Source: Corynebacterium atypicum (GTDB lineage Bacteria > Actinomycetota > Actinomycetes > Mycobacteriales > Mycobacteriaceae). From it: DNA of 64,000 nucleotides. The notes beneath the pieces were generated by a model that was given only the letters and a program-made list of their open reading frames with translations, was not told the origin of the DNA and did no database searches. The stretch spans positions 714,553 to 778,552 of the forward strand of contig NZ_CP008944.1 of assembly GCF_000732945.1 (NCBI RefSeq). Reading direction: 5' to 3'. Shown one piece after another: positions 49,945-58,169 of the stretch. The translations under genes and the position numbers were made by a program. Position 1 is the first letter of the stretch; each line of letters opens with the position of its first letter.

Positions 49945-50901
49945 ATGACCAGGCTCGCTGCCGTGGACTGCGGCACCAATTCCATCCGGCTCTTGATCGC
50001 CGCGGTCGACCCTCGCGGCCGGGTGCGTGACGTACACCGCGAGATGCGCATCGTGCGCTTGGGGGAGGGGGTAGACGCCACAGGAAAGCTGGGCGAGGAA
50101 GCGCTCGCGCGGACTCGCGACGCCCTGGAAGACTACGTCGCCCTGATGGTGAGCGAAGGCGTGGAAAAAGTGCGCATGGTCGCCACGAGCGCGACCCGGG
50201 ACGCCGCCAATCGCGCCGAGTTCTTCGCCATGACCTCCGAGCTTCTGGGTAAAGTCCAGCCCGGGGTTAGCGCGGAGGCGATCACTGGTGAAGAGGAGGC
50301 GGCGCTCTCCTTTGCGGGCGCGATCGCCGATCTCGACCAGCACGCAGGCCCGTTCTGCGTGGTGGACTTGGGCGGCGGTTCGACCGAGTTCGTGGTAGGC
50401 GACGCGGAGCACGGGGTGAAGTCTGCGATCTCGACGCAGATGGGTTGCGTGCGGTTGACCGAACGAATCATGCGCGCAGACCCCGCGACGGCGACCGAAG
50501 TTGAGATTGCCCGCGACTACGTGCGCGGCCAGCTGAGCAACGTGATCGCAGCACTGCCGATGGGCGAGGTTCGCACCGTCGTCGGCTGCGCTGGTACGTT
50601 TACCACGCTTTCTGCCCTCGCCCAGGGGTTGGAGGCTTACGACGCCGCGTCGATCCACGGTTCCGAGTTGAACTTTTCGGCGCTGCGCCTGATTACCTCC
50701 GCGCTTATCGAGGAGCCTGCCAGCGGCCGCGCCGCCAACCCCGTGATCCACCCGGGTCGCGCGGACGTGATCGGCTCGGGCAGCGTGATCGTCGAAGAGA
50801 TCATGGATATGGCGGAGCAGTACACGCACGCTCATTCATTTGTGGTCTCGGAGAAGGACATCCTCGACGGCATGATCGCCGGGATGAGCAACCCGGCCTG
50901 A
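49945..50901 (+). CDS. ppx: Exopolyphosphatase/pppGpp phosphohydrolase family
   Basis: Degrades polyphosphate from the ends, or pppGpp. ASKHA fold: VDCGTNSIRLLIA (phosphate 1), VRMVATSATRDA, ITGEEEAALSF and VVDLGGGSTEFVVGD (phosphate 2). The 318 residues are the short actinobacterial form without the C-terminal HD domain. It starts directly after the DUF501 stop and probably is translated by reinitiation. Confidence 0.92.
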   Translation: MTRLAAVDCGTNSIRLLIAAVDPRGRVRDVHREMRIVRLGEGVDATGKLGEEALARTRDALEDYVALMVSEGVEKVRMVATSATRDAANRAEFFAMTSELLGKVQPGVSAEAITGEEEAALSFAGAIADLDQHAGPFCVVDLGGGSTEFVVGDAEHGVKSAISTQMGCVRLTERIMRADPATATEVEIARDYVRGQLSNVIAALPMGEVRTVVGCAGTFTTLSALAQGLEAYDAASIHGSELNFSALRLITSALIEEPASGRAANPVIHPGRADVIGSGSVIVEEIMDMAEQYTHAHSFVVSEKDILDGMIAGMSNPA

Positions 50902-50960
50902 CTCGCCGGGGCTAAGATCCCCGTTAGCTCAAGGTTTATGGCGCCGAGCTGGACTGCTGC

Positions 50961-50966
50961 TAGGCT
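50961..50966 (+). promoter_or_regulatory. -10 box of tRNA-Leu
   Basis: TAGGCT ends 11 nt before the tRNA 5' end, leaving a leader of about four bases to be trimmed. Confidence 0.5.
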
Positions 50967-50977
50967 ACGAGCCCAAG

Positions 50978-51051
50978 GCCCCCATGGCCCAATTGGCAGA
51001 GGCAGCAGACTTAAAATCTGCGTGTTCTGGGTTCGAGTCCCAGTGGGGGCA
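50978..51051 (+). tRNA. tRNA-Leu (anticodon TAA)
   Basis: A 74-nt cloverleaf: acceptor GCCCCCA/TGGGGGC, anticodon stem GCAGA/TCTGC with loop CTTAAAA (anticodon TAA, reading UUA and UUG), T-arm CTGGG-TTCGAGT-CCCAG, discriminator A as leucine tRNAs require. The variable region is only about five bases (GTGTT), whereas most Leu tRNAs have a long arm. CCA is not encoded. Confidence 0.9.
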
Positions 51052-51056
51052 CGAAG

Positions 51057-51095
51057 ATCCGCTCGGCCCGAAAGAGGGCGTCGGGCGGATTTTTT
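51057..51095 (+). terminator. Terminator after tRNA-Leu
   Basis: ATCCGC pairs with GCGGAT, with more pairing inside, and T6 begins in the last base of the stem. It starts 6 nt after the tRNA. Confidence 0.75.
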
Positions 51096-51192
51096 GCGCT
51101 CACGGGAACTTCTTTTGGGGGCGTATGCGTTGGAAGAGTAAGACGCGGGCGCGCGTTCTTAGCCAACGAGAAAGCAACGAAAGGTTTACTCT

Positions 51193-52014
51193 GTGCGCAG
51201 TTCCAACCCAGTGATGCGAAACCTCGGAAGTGAGCTCGGCGGACAACGGTCCGGCGGCGCCTACCAGCAGGGTTTTCAAAGCCAGTTCGAGAGCTACGGT
51301 GCCCCGGCGCCGGCGGAGCGCGACAGCCGTCCTATGACCGTGGACGACGTGGTCACCAAAACCGGCATCACGCTGGCCGTGATCGTGGCCTTTGCCGCGG
51401 TCAACTTCGGCCTGGCGCAGGTCAACCCGGGGCTGGCCCTGATGCTCACCGGGGTTGGTGCTATCGGCGGCTTCATTACCGTCTTGGTGCACGCGTTTAG
51501 CAAGAAGTTCGGCTCCGCGGCAGTGACCCTGATCTATGCCGCCTTCGAAGGGCTCTTCGTCGGCGGAATCACCCTGGTTTTCTCCGGATGGTTGATCGGC
51601 GAGGCTAACGCCGGCGCGATGATCGGCCAGGCGGTTCTGGGTACCATCGGGGTCTTCCTCGGCATGCTCTTTGTGTACAAGTCCGGAGCGGTGCGGGTTA
51701 CACCGAAGTTCCAGCGGATCGTCACCGGCTGCATCGTGGGTGTGGCTGTGCTGGCCCTGGGCAACTTGCTGCTGGCCATGTTCACCTCGATGAACCCGCT
51801 GCGCGCCGGCGGCGCGTTGGCTATCGTCTTCTCGCTCGTGTGCATCGTGCTTGCCGCGTTGAGCTTCCTGCAGGACTTTGATCTTGCCGATCAGCTGGTG
51901 CGCGCGCAGGCTCCGCAGCAGATGGCCTGGGGCGTAGCCCTCGGCCTGGCAGTGACCCTGGTTTGGCTCTACACCGAGATCTTGCGGTTGCTCAGCTACT
52001 TTAACCGTGACTAG
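51193..52014 (+). CDS. Bax inhibitor-1/YccA family membrane protein
   Basis: Seven-helix membrane protein of the LFG/BI-1 superfamily (long actinobacterial subgroup), possibly a pH-dependent ion leak channel; physiological role unknown. The first 55 residues are polar and cytosolic (RSSNPVMRNLGSELGGQRSG); helices follow from residue 60 to the end, with the charged RAQAPQQMAWG before the last helix. It has 273 residues from GTG 51193; AAAGG lies about 10 nt upstream. Confidence 0.85.
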   Translation: MRSSNPVMRNLGSELGGQRSGGAYQQGFQSQFESYGAPAPAERDSRPMTVDDVVTKTGITLAVIVAFAAVNFGLAQVNPGLALMLTGVGAIGGFITVLVHAFSKKFGSAAVTLIYAAFEGLFVGGITLVFSGWLIGEANAGAMIGQAVLGTIGVFLGMLFVYKSGAVRVTPKFQRIVTGCIVGVAVLALGNLLLAMFTSMNPLRAGGALAIVFSLVCIVLAALSFLQDFDLADQLVRAQAPQQMAWGVALGLAVTLVWLYTEILRLLSYFNRD

Positions 52015-52037
52015 TCTTCTACCTGCGTTAAGCTCAA

Positions 52038-52070
52038 CCCCCGCCGGCCGTGGGCTGGCGGGGGATTTCT
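52038..52070 (+). terminator. Terminator after the BI-1 gene
   Basis: CCCCCGCCGGCC and GGCTGGCGGGGG form a 12-bp stem with one wobble and a GTG loop, followed by ATTTCTTG. Confidence 0.75.
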
Positions 52071-52176
52071 TGTGCGCGCACCCGGTCGCTGGGCTGCGGT
52101 GCACAGCGGTACGCCGGAAAAGCGCGCTAACGGTCGAAGGGGCAGGCAGCGACCGAGCGGCGTCGAGGCGGCGGGT

Positions 52177-52641
52177 TTACGGGTGCTGCGGCTCGCCGTC
52201 GATTGCGATGGCGGTGAATGTGGTGCCGCCCTGTCCGCCCTCAGCGCTCGCGGGTTCAGAAAGCTCGACTGTGACGGTCTTGGCCCCGCGCTGGCCGGTG
52301 CCCGTCGCGGACTGCGTGGTCCATTCTTGCCACTGGATGCCGGTCACAAAACCGGTCATCTGCACGCAATCGAGGGTGATGCTAGCCGGCCGCACCGTGG
52401 GCGCCGCGGCGCAGTTAGCGTAGCCGGGAAGCTCGCCGTCGGCTGGCTGGGCGTGGGCCCCTGCGGCCGACGCGGCGGGGGACTGTGCCGTCTGCGAGGT
52501 CCCTTGCTCAGCGGGGGCTTCGGTGGCCGTATCCACTTTGAGTGCCGAGTCGTTTTCGTGCGGCGGCGTGCAGGCGGTGAGCGCGGCGCCGGCGACGACG
52601 GCTGCGGCGAGAGCGAGAGGTCGGGGGAGAGTGTGGTTCAT
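52177..52641 (-). CDS. Putative lipoprotein
   Basis: A 154-residue surface protein of unknown function. The signal peptide ends in the lipobox LTAC (Cys at residue 24). About 40 residues of Ser/Ala/Thr/Glu-rich linker follow, then a domain with a Cys pair (YANCAAAP and LDCVQM) that probably forms a disulfide. This mature domain resembles small actinobacterial secreted domains, but I cannot name it. Confidence 0.75.
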   Translation of the reverse strand: MNHTLPRPLALAAAVVAGAALTACTPPHENDSALKVDTATEAPAEQGTSQTAQSPAASAAGAHAQPADGELPGYANCAAAPTVRPASITLDCVQMTGFVTGIQWQEWTTQSATGTGQRGAKTVTVELSEPASAEGGQGGTTFTAIAIDGEPQHP

Positions 52642-52754
52642 CGCAGTAAGGCTCCTTGGGATGTTTGAGTGATCGACGGTAAGCGCATGGATGACGCCCG
52701 CGCCGCGGCGCCGTCGTGCGGCGGTCCGAGGCGGGAAGTGAACGGAGCAGGCAG

Positions 52755-53273
52755 CTAGGCGCGCGGAGTGGCAGCCTTAACCGAATCGTAGGGGGCTGCC
52801 GATTCGATGGTTACCGTGATCTTCGCGCCGTTCGGGGCCATGTACTCGCGGGTCTCGCCTTCGTGGGCGCCCAGGATCGCCTTGCCCAGCGGCGACTGCT
52901 CGGAATAGGTCTCAAGGTCCTTGTTATCGGAGGCGGCGGCGCGGGTGCCGATGAGGAAGGTCTCCTTATCGCTTTCGTCGCCGTTGTAGTAGACGTGGAC
53001 CACCGAGCCGACGTTGGCCACGCCCTCGACGATGGCGGCGCGTTCGGTGGTCGAGTTCTCGAGGATCTCAGAGATCTTCTTGATGCGGGCCTCTTCCTGG
53101 TCCTGCATCTCACGGGCGGCGTCATAGCCCGCGTTCTCCTTGAGGTCGCCTTCCTCGCGGCGCTCGTTGATCTCGGCGGCGACGACGGGCCGGTGGTCGA
53201 TGAGGGCCTGAAGCTCCTCTTCGAGCTTCGCCTTCGTCTCCGGGGTGATGTACTGGCGCTGATCCTCGGCCAT
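52755..53273 (-). CDS. greA: Transcription elongation factor GreA
   Basis: Rescues backtracked RNA polymerase by stimulating transcript cleavage. N-terminal coiled coil (TPETKAKLEEELQALI to EEARIKKISEIL) with acidic tip REEGDLKENAGYDAAREMQ, then the FKBP-like C-terminal domain (YSEQSPLGKAILGAHEGET). It has 172 residues. AAAGGACG precedes ATG 53273. It points away from the DUF4307 gene only by distance; both are on the minus strand. Confidence 0.96.
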   Translation of the reverse strand: MAEDQRQYITPETKAKLEEELQALIDHRPVVAAEINERREEGDLKENAGYDAAREMQDQEEARIKKISEILENSTTERAAIVEGVANVGSVVHVYYNGDESDKETFLIGTRAAASDNKDLETYSEQSPLGKAILGAHEGETREYMAPNGAKITVTIESAAPYDSVKAATPRA

Positions 53274-53517
53274 GGTGAACGTCCTTTCCGCGTGTTTCTT
53301 GGTTGTCCCCCGACAGCTGCGTGCACGCGCGGCGCTTCGGCTGCTGCGTGTCCTCGCGCTCGCTCGGGACCTGCGCCTGCTTGCGGCCGCTGGGAAAGAG
53401 CCCTAAGGATCTCAAATCACCGCAGGTCAGACGCTTGCATTATGTGCAGTGATGTTAGCACACCCGCTCCGCTGAGCTGGCCCGCGGGCTCCTTGGCGGG
53501 CGCGCCCTGGCGCGCGC

Positions 53518-53976
53518 TTAACCAGCGCGCAAAAACGAGGGCAGCTGAGAAGAGCAGCCGTAGATGCTGCCAGACACCGGGACGTCGCGGGTGGGGATCT
53601 CTACTTCCAGGCGCTGGACCTTGTCGCCGCCGGCGGGCAGGATGACGTCGCGGCGGCCCACCTCGGCTTTGTCATAGTCGATGGCGGTCACGATGCAGTA
53701 GGCCGGCTTGCTCGGGTCGTCGCGGGATACGTCCACGCGCATGGCCAGGTGGTTGTCATCTACGCGCTGAAAGTTCGACATGGTTGCGGATACATCCGTA
53801 TCCTGACGCTGCATGACAAACTGGGCAAAAAAGACGACGGTCAGCACGGCTACGACGAGGATGGCAATGATGATCGCGCGGCCCGTCCAGCGGTTAGTGG
53901 TCGGGTCTAGGGGGCGGCGGGTTGCGCCGTAGCGTTCGACGGGGCGGGCAATCGGTTCGCGGGTGTCCTCGCTCAT
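53518..53976 (-). CDS. DUF4307 membrane protein
   Basis: A 152-residue single-helix membrane protein of unknown function, typically found beside mca in actinobacteria. The N-terminus is cytosolic (TTNRWTGRAI), followed by the helix IIIAILVVAVLTVVFFAQFV and an extracytoplasmic domain with two Cys (AYCIVTA and YGCSSQL) that may form a disulfide. Divergent from mca. Confidence 0.8.
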   Translation of the reverse strand: MSEDTREPIARPVERYGATRRPLDPTTNRWTGRAIIIAILVVAVLTVVFFAQFVMQRQDTDVSATMSNFQRVDDNHLAMRVDVSRDDPSKPAYCIVTAIDYDKAEVGRRDVILPAGGDKVQRLEVEIPTRDVPVSGSIYGCSSQLPSFLRAG

Positions 53977-54148
53977 CCTTAAAAATCCAATCTCCTCTAT
54001 CCGGTAAGCCGGGTGCGCGGTTCGCCCAAGGCGGCGAGATCCCGTATCCCTGCTTAGGCCTTATCGTAGCGTGCCGCCTCCCCTGGGCCGGGAAGACGAG
54101 GTTGACCTAGAATATTCGGTTAAACAAAGAGAGGAAGCTTAAGAGATA

Positions 54149-55057
54149 ATGACGCATACTCGGCTGTTGGCCATACACGCCCACCCTGACGATGAGTCCT
54201 CGAAAGGTGCCGCGACTTTAGCTAGGTACGCCGACGAGGGTCACCCCACGATGGTGCTGACCTGCACCGGAGGGGAGCGCGGAGACATCCTCAACCCGGC
54301 GATGGATAAGCCCGGGGTGAAGGAGAACATGGTGGCGGTTCGTCGCGAGGAGATGGCGAGGGCGGTTGCCGCGCTCGGCGTCGAGCACGTCTGGCTGGGC
54401 CATATCGACTCCGGCCTGCCTCAGGGCGACCCGCTGCCGCCGTTGCCGGAGAAGTGCTTCGCGCGCGACGATACAGACGAGGTGACCCGCGAGATAGTGC
54501 AGGTGATCCGGGACTTTCGCCCCCACGTCATCATTACTTACGACGAAAACGGCGGCTACCCGCACCCGGATCACCTGAAGGTTCACGAGGTGTCGATGGC
54601 GGCCTGGGACCGCGCCGGGGACCGCTCTTACGCCCCGGAGCTCGGCGCGCCGTGGGCGCCGTTAAAGCTCTATTACACGCACGGCTTCGTGCGCCAGCGC
54701 ATGGAGATGTTCCACCAGCTGCTCCTGGATAAGGGGCTCAAGAGCCCTTACGCGCCGATGATTCAGCGGTGGAAGGAACTCGACGCGGACATCATGGGTC
54801 GGGTGACCACGCAGGTGCGCTGTGAGAAGTACTTCACCAACCGCGACAACGCGCTGCGCGCGCACGCCACCCAGATCGATCCAGCTGGAGCGTTTCTGGC
54901 CACTCCGCCGGCGGAGCAGGCGCGGCTGTGGCCTACGGAGGAATTTGAGTTGGCCCGCACGCGGGTCAGCACGGACTTGCCGGAGGATGACCTCTTTGCC
55001 GGCATTTCGCAACGCCCCGAGGAGCGCCGCCGCCAGGAGCAGCAGGCTCTTTCCTAG
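54149..55057 (+). CDS. mca: Mycothiol S-conjugate amidase
   Basis: Zinc enzyme that splits mycothiol S-conjugates so that the mercapturic acid is exported, detoxifying electrophiles. The N-terminal zinc motif is IHAHPDDESSKGAAT; TCTGGERGDILNPAMD and YPHPDHLKVHEVS (third zinc His) are typical of Mca rather than MshB. It has 302 residues. GGAAG and AGAG are upstream of the ATG, and TAGAAT (54108) with TTGACC near 54102 may be part of the promoter. Confidence 0.93.
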   Translation: MTHTRLLAIHAHPDDESSKGAATLARYADEGHPTMVLTCTGGERGDILNPAMDKPGVKENMVAVRREEMARAVAALGVEHVWLGHIDSGLPQGDPLPPLPEKCFARDDTDEVTREIVQVIRDFRPHVIITYDENGGYPHPDHLKVHEVSMAAWDRAGDRSYAPELGAPWAPLKLYYTHGFVRQRMEMFHQLLLDKGLKSPYAPMIQRWKELDADIMGRVTTQVRCEKYFTNRDNALRAHATQIDPAGAFLATPPAEQARLWPTEEFELARTRVSTDLPEDDLFAGISQRPEERRRQEQQALS

Positions 55058-55079
55058 CCCGCCGGCGGCGGGTAGCCGG

Positions 55080-55109
55080 GCGGGGGTAGCCGCGTCGGGC
55101 TACCCCCGC
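55080..55109 (+). terminator. Perfect hairpin after mca
   Basis: GCGGGGGTAGCC and its exact complement form a 12-bp stem around the loop GCGTCG, 22 nt after the mca stop; no T-run follows. Confidence 0.65.
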
Positions 55110-55189
55110 TAGGGATAAGCTAGAAGTAAACGTGAACATGCTCCTTTCTTGCTGCGCAGTGGGGCGAGAAAGGAAGGAAGGCGGATTTT

Positions 55190-55525
55190 GTGACCGGATT
55201 AGCCACGATCGCGCTGGCGGGGCGGGAGGCCCTCGCGGGGGCGCAGGCGGACGCCACCGGGTTACTGTTGCTTGCCCAGCAGGAGAAGGGCGGGCCGCTC
55301 GGGCCGGAGTTTGGTAAGGCCTCGCCGATCGGGCTGTTTTTTGTGGTGGCGTTGATGGCGGTGGTACTGTTCATCGGCTGGCGCTTCTATCGGCGTTTTT
55401 CGCGGATGAATCGGCGAGCCCGCTTTGCCGAGGCGCACGGCATCGATCCCTTTGACCACGAAGCCATTGACAAGGCGATGGCCAAGGCCGGGGTGCTCGA
55501 CCGGGGTAAGCAGCACTGGTTGTAG
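55190..55525 (+). CDS. Small single-helix membrane protein
   Basis: A 111-residue protein not recognised as a named family. A short Ala/Gly-rich N-terminus leads to one membrane helix (IGLFFVVALMAVVLFIGWRFY, about residues 43-63), followed by a basic stretch RRFSRMNRRARFAEAHG and a soluble C-terminal segment. GTG 55190 is preceded by GGAAGG. It is on the same strand as mca and uppS but has no clear link. Confidence 0.65.
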   Translation: MTGLATIALAGREALAGAQADATGLLLLAQQEKGGPLGPEFGKASPIGLFFVVALMAVVLFIGWRFYRRFSRMNRRARFAEAHGIDPFDHEAIDKAMAKAGVLDRGKQHWL

Positions 55526-55632
55526 GCCACCGCGCGGTAGGCGCTGCGTGGCCGGTGGCGCGCGCACGCCGGGCCCGTACCGCAGATGTTGTTAGCGTCG
55601 TCTGCTGCGCCGACAGGCCGGGCGGGACCGGT

Positions 55633-55638
55633 TAGACT
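55633..55638 (+). promoter_or_regulatory. -10 box of uppS, leaderless GTG start
   Basis: TAGACT ends 7 nt before GTG 55646 and no ribosome binding site is present; this decides against the longer upstream frame. Confidence 0.6.
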
Positions 55639-55645
55639 GATACCC

Positions 55646-56419
55646 GTGAATCTTTTCCCCACCGCGCTGCTCTATCCGCTGTACGAGTGGCGGTTGCGCC
55701 GCGAACTCAAGGGGTTGCCGCAGCCGCGGCACGTGGCCGTCATGTGCGACGGCAATCGTCGTTGGGCGCGCGAGGCGGGCTTTGACGACGTCAGCCACGG
55801 TCACCGGGTGGGCGCCAAGAAAATCGGCGAGATGGTGCAGTGGTGCGCGGACACGCAGGTGGAGATCATCACTGTTTACCTGTTGAGCACGGAGAACCTG
55901 CGGCGCAGCCCCAGCGAGTTAGAGATGCTCTACGACATCATTGCTGAGGTCGTCGCGGAACTTGCGGTCCCGGAGGTGAACTGCCGGCTGCGGCTAGTGG
56001 GGCACCTGGATCTGCTGCCTGAAGATGTCTCCCAGCGGCTCAACGCGGCGCAGGCGCGTACGGAGGCGAATACGGGGGTGACTGTCAACGTTGCGGTGGG
56101 TTACGGGGGCCGTCAGGAGATTGCCGACGCCGTCCAAGAGCTCATTGCGCAGGAAGTTGCGGCGGGCACCCCGGCCGAGCAGCTGGCGGACAAGATCTCG
56201 CCGGCGTCGATCTCTAGCCACTTGTACACCCACGGCCAGCCGGATCCTGACTTGGTGATCCGTACCTCGGGCGAGCAGCGCCTGTCTGGCTTCTTGCTCT
56301 GGCAGGCCGCCTATTCAGAGATTTGGTTTACGGATACTTACTGGCCGGCATTTCGGCGCATCGATTTTCTGCGGGCTCTGCGCGAGTACTCCAAGCGGTC
56401 TCGGCGCTTTGGCAAGTAG
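55646..56419 (+). CDS. uppS: cis-Prenyltransferase (isoprenyl diphosphate synthase)
   Basis: Adds isopentenyl units in cis to make polyprenyl diphosphates for cell-wall carriers. The motifs are HVAVMCDGNRRWAREAG (catalytic Asp), HRVGAKKI, YLLSTENL, RTSGEQRLSGFLLWQ and YSEIWFTDTYWP. It has 257 residues from GTG 55646; the frame is open back to 55586 without homologous sequence. Actinobacteria have two such enzymes, a short-chain Z-farnesyl synthase and the decaprenyl synthase. The one near mca and coaA is probably the short-chain enzyme, but chain length cannot be read from sequence. Confidence 0.88.
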   Translation: MNLFPTALLYPLYEWRLRRELKGLPQPRHVAVMCDGNRRWAREAGFDDVSHGHRVGAKKIGEMVQWCADTQVEIITVYLLSTENLRRSPSELEMLYDIIAEVVAELAVPEVNCRLRLVGHLDLLPEDVSQRLNAAQARTEANTGVTVNVAVGYGGRQEIADAVQELIAQEVAAGTPAEQLADKISPASISSHLYTHGQPDPDLVIRTSGEQRLSGFLLWQAAYSEIWFTDTYWPAFRRIDFLRALREYSKRSRRFGK

Positions 56420-56438
56420 CCAAGTAGAGTGAGTTTTT

Positions 56439-56978
56439 ATGTGTGTTCCCGTAGAAATTTATTGCGCGTCCACGTACGGTTCGACGCGGCAGTACGCAGC
56501 TGAGCTGGCCCGCCGGCTGGGCGTCACCGCCCACGAGCTCGACGCCGAAGCGTTGAAGCGGCAGGACCTAGGCTCCGTTGATGCGCCGTTGATCGTGCTC
56601 TCGCCGACCTTCGGTCCGCAGATCGAGGCGGCGGATGTGCTCGCGGACTGCGATCTGGGGTCTCGCCCGACGGCCGCCGTGGCCGTCGGGATGAGCCTGC
56701 CCGAGGCTGCCCGCAGCCGCGATCAGATGGCCGGCAAGCTGAAGGATAAGCCGCAGGTGGCGAGGTTCTACTTGCCCGGCCGGCTGAACTACTCGGAGAT
56801 TAGCCGCGCCCACCGGGCCGTCATGTGGGGCGTGATCCGTGCCCTCAAGGCGAAGCCCAAAAAGTCGGACAATGACGCCGCCATGATCGCGGCCTACGAC
56901 AAGGACGTAGACCGAGTCGATTTTGCCGAGCTCGATGCGCTCGAGGCGTGGGCTAGGAAGCACGCTCCGCGCGCGTAA
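56439..56978 (+). CDS. Flavodoxin-like domain protein
   Basis: A 179-residue soluble protein with a flavodoxin-type P-loop near the N-terminus (CASTYGSTRQYAAELARRLG), LIVLSPTFGP and VAVGMSLPEAARSRDQM. It resembles HemG/flavodoxin-domain proteins, probably binding FMN for electron transfer. TAGAGT ends 8 nt before the ATG, suggesting a leaderless or near-leaderless mRNA. A terminator overlaps its 3' end. Confidence 0.65.
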   Translation: MCVPVEIYCASTYGSTRQYAAELARRLGVTAHELDAEALKRQDLGSVDAPLIVLSPTFGPQIEAADVLADCDLGSRPTAAVAVGMSLPEAARSRDQMAGKLKDKPQVARFYLPGRLNYSEISRAHRAVMWGVIRALKAKPKKSDNDAAMIAAYDKDVDRVDFAELDALEAWARKHAPRA

Positions 56979-56995
56979 TCCAGCGCGTTTTTTTT
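56969..56995 (+). terminator. Terminator of the flavodoxin-like gene
   Basis: CGCGC and GCGCG pair around an 8-nt loop that contains the stop codon; a run of eight T follows. Directly after it come G8, TT and G9 (56996-57014). Confidence 0.55.
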
Positions 56996-57038
56996 GGGGG
57001 GGGTTGGGGGGGGGCGACTAGGGGCTGCGGCGCGGAAG

Positions 57039-57965
57039 CTAGAGCTTGCGCAACCGCACCCGGGTGACCTGGTGGTCGCGGCCCTTGCGTAGCACCAGGG
57101 AGGCGCGCACCCGGGTCGGCAGGATGTTCTCTACTAGGTTGGGCAGGTTGATGGACTGCCAGATCTCGCGCGCGGCCTCCGCGGCCGCGGCGTCGTCAAG
57201 CCCAGCGAAGTGGCTGAAGTGCGAGTCTGGCTGCGCGAATTCCGTGGCCCGCAGCGCGAGGAAGCGGTTGATGTACCAGCGTTCGATCGTGGCGGTTGGC
57301 GCGTCGACGTAGACGGAAAAATCGAAGAGATCGGAGACCATGAGGGTGGGCCCGGTTTGGAGCACGTTGAGCCCCTCGAGGATCAGGATGTCCGGGCGGC
57401 AGATCGTCTGTACTTCATCTGGCACGCGGTCGTAGAGTCGGTGCGAGTAGACCGGGGCATCGACGTGGGAGCGTCCGGACTTGACGTCGGTGACAAAACG
57501 CAGCAGCGCCCTGCGATCGTAGGATTCTGGGAACCCTTTGCGGTTCATCATGCGCCTTTTCTCCAGCTCTGCGGCCGGCCACAGGAATCCGTCGGTGGTC
57601 ACCAGGTCCACGCGCGGGTGCGAGTCCCAGCGCTGGAGCAGCACCTGCAACAGGCGCGCGGTGGTGGATTTGCCCACGGCGACGCTGCCGGCGATCCCGA
57701 TGATGAACGGCACGTGCTGGCGCGCGGCGCCTAAGAAAGTGTCGGTCGCGTCGGCCAGCTGCTGGCGCGCGGCGATCTGCAGGTGAATGAGACGGCTCAG
57801 CGGGAGGTAGACGTCGGCCACCTCCTGGAGATCGATGTTCTCTCCGAGGCCGCGCAGCGAGGCCACTTCGGCCTCGGTGAGCACCTGTGGCATGGCATTA
57901 CGCAGCTCGCGCCACTGCTCGCGATCGAAGTCTAGGTAGGGACTGATGACGTTGCTGCGCGACAT
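57039..57965 (-). CDS. coaA: Pantothenate kinase (type I)
   Basis: First step of coenzyme A synthesis. P-loop [19 protein letters not shown] near residue 90, then [18 protein letters not shown], and [20 protein letters not shown] at the C-terminus. It has 308 residues from ATG 57965, which is preceded at 7 nt by CACAAT with TGG upstream, a possible extended -10 box. ATG 57974 would add three residues; the longer frame to 58226 runs into the glyA start. Confidence 0.94.
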   Translation of the reverse strand: MSRSNVISPYLDFDREQWRELRNAMPQVLTEAEVASLRGLGENIDLQEVADVYLPLSRLIHLQIAARQQLADATDTFLGAARQHVPFIIGIAGSVAVGKSTTARLLQVLLQRWDSHPRVDLVTTDGFLWPAAELEKRRMMNRKGFPESYDRRALLRFVTDVKSGRSHVDAPVYSHRLYDRVPDEVQTICRPDILILEGLNVLQTGPTLMVSDLFDFSVYVDAPTATIERWYINRFLALRATEFAQPDSHFSHFAGLDDAAAAEAAREIWQSINLPNLVENILPTRVRASLVLRKGRDHQVTRVRLRKL

Positions 57966-58169
57966 AGCGACCATTGTGCCAGCCAGGAGCAAGTAGGCCG
58001 CCGCGGCCCGGTGCTGATGCATGGGCACCTGCGCGTTCGTCGCCGAGTGCCGCCCGCCAGCGCGGGGATGCCGGGCGAAAAGAGGGGCTAAGCTTGAACC
58101 GCACGACGCTTTTCGCTTGTTGAGCTTAAAAAGCCGAACCTTAAAAACCAGACGGAAGAGCAACACCCT

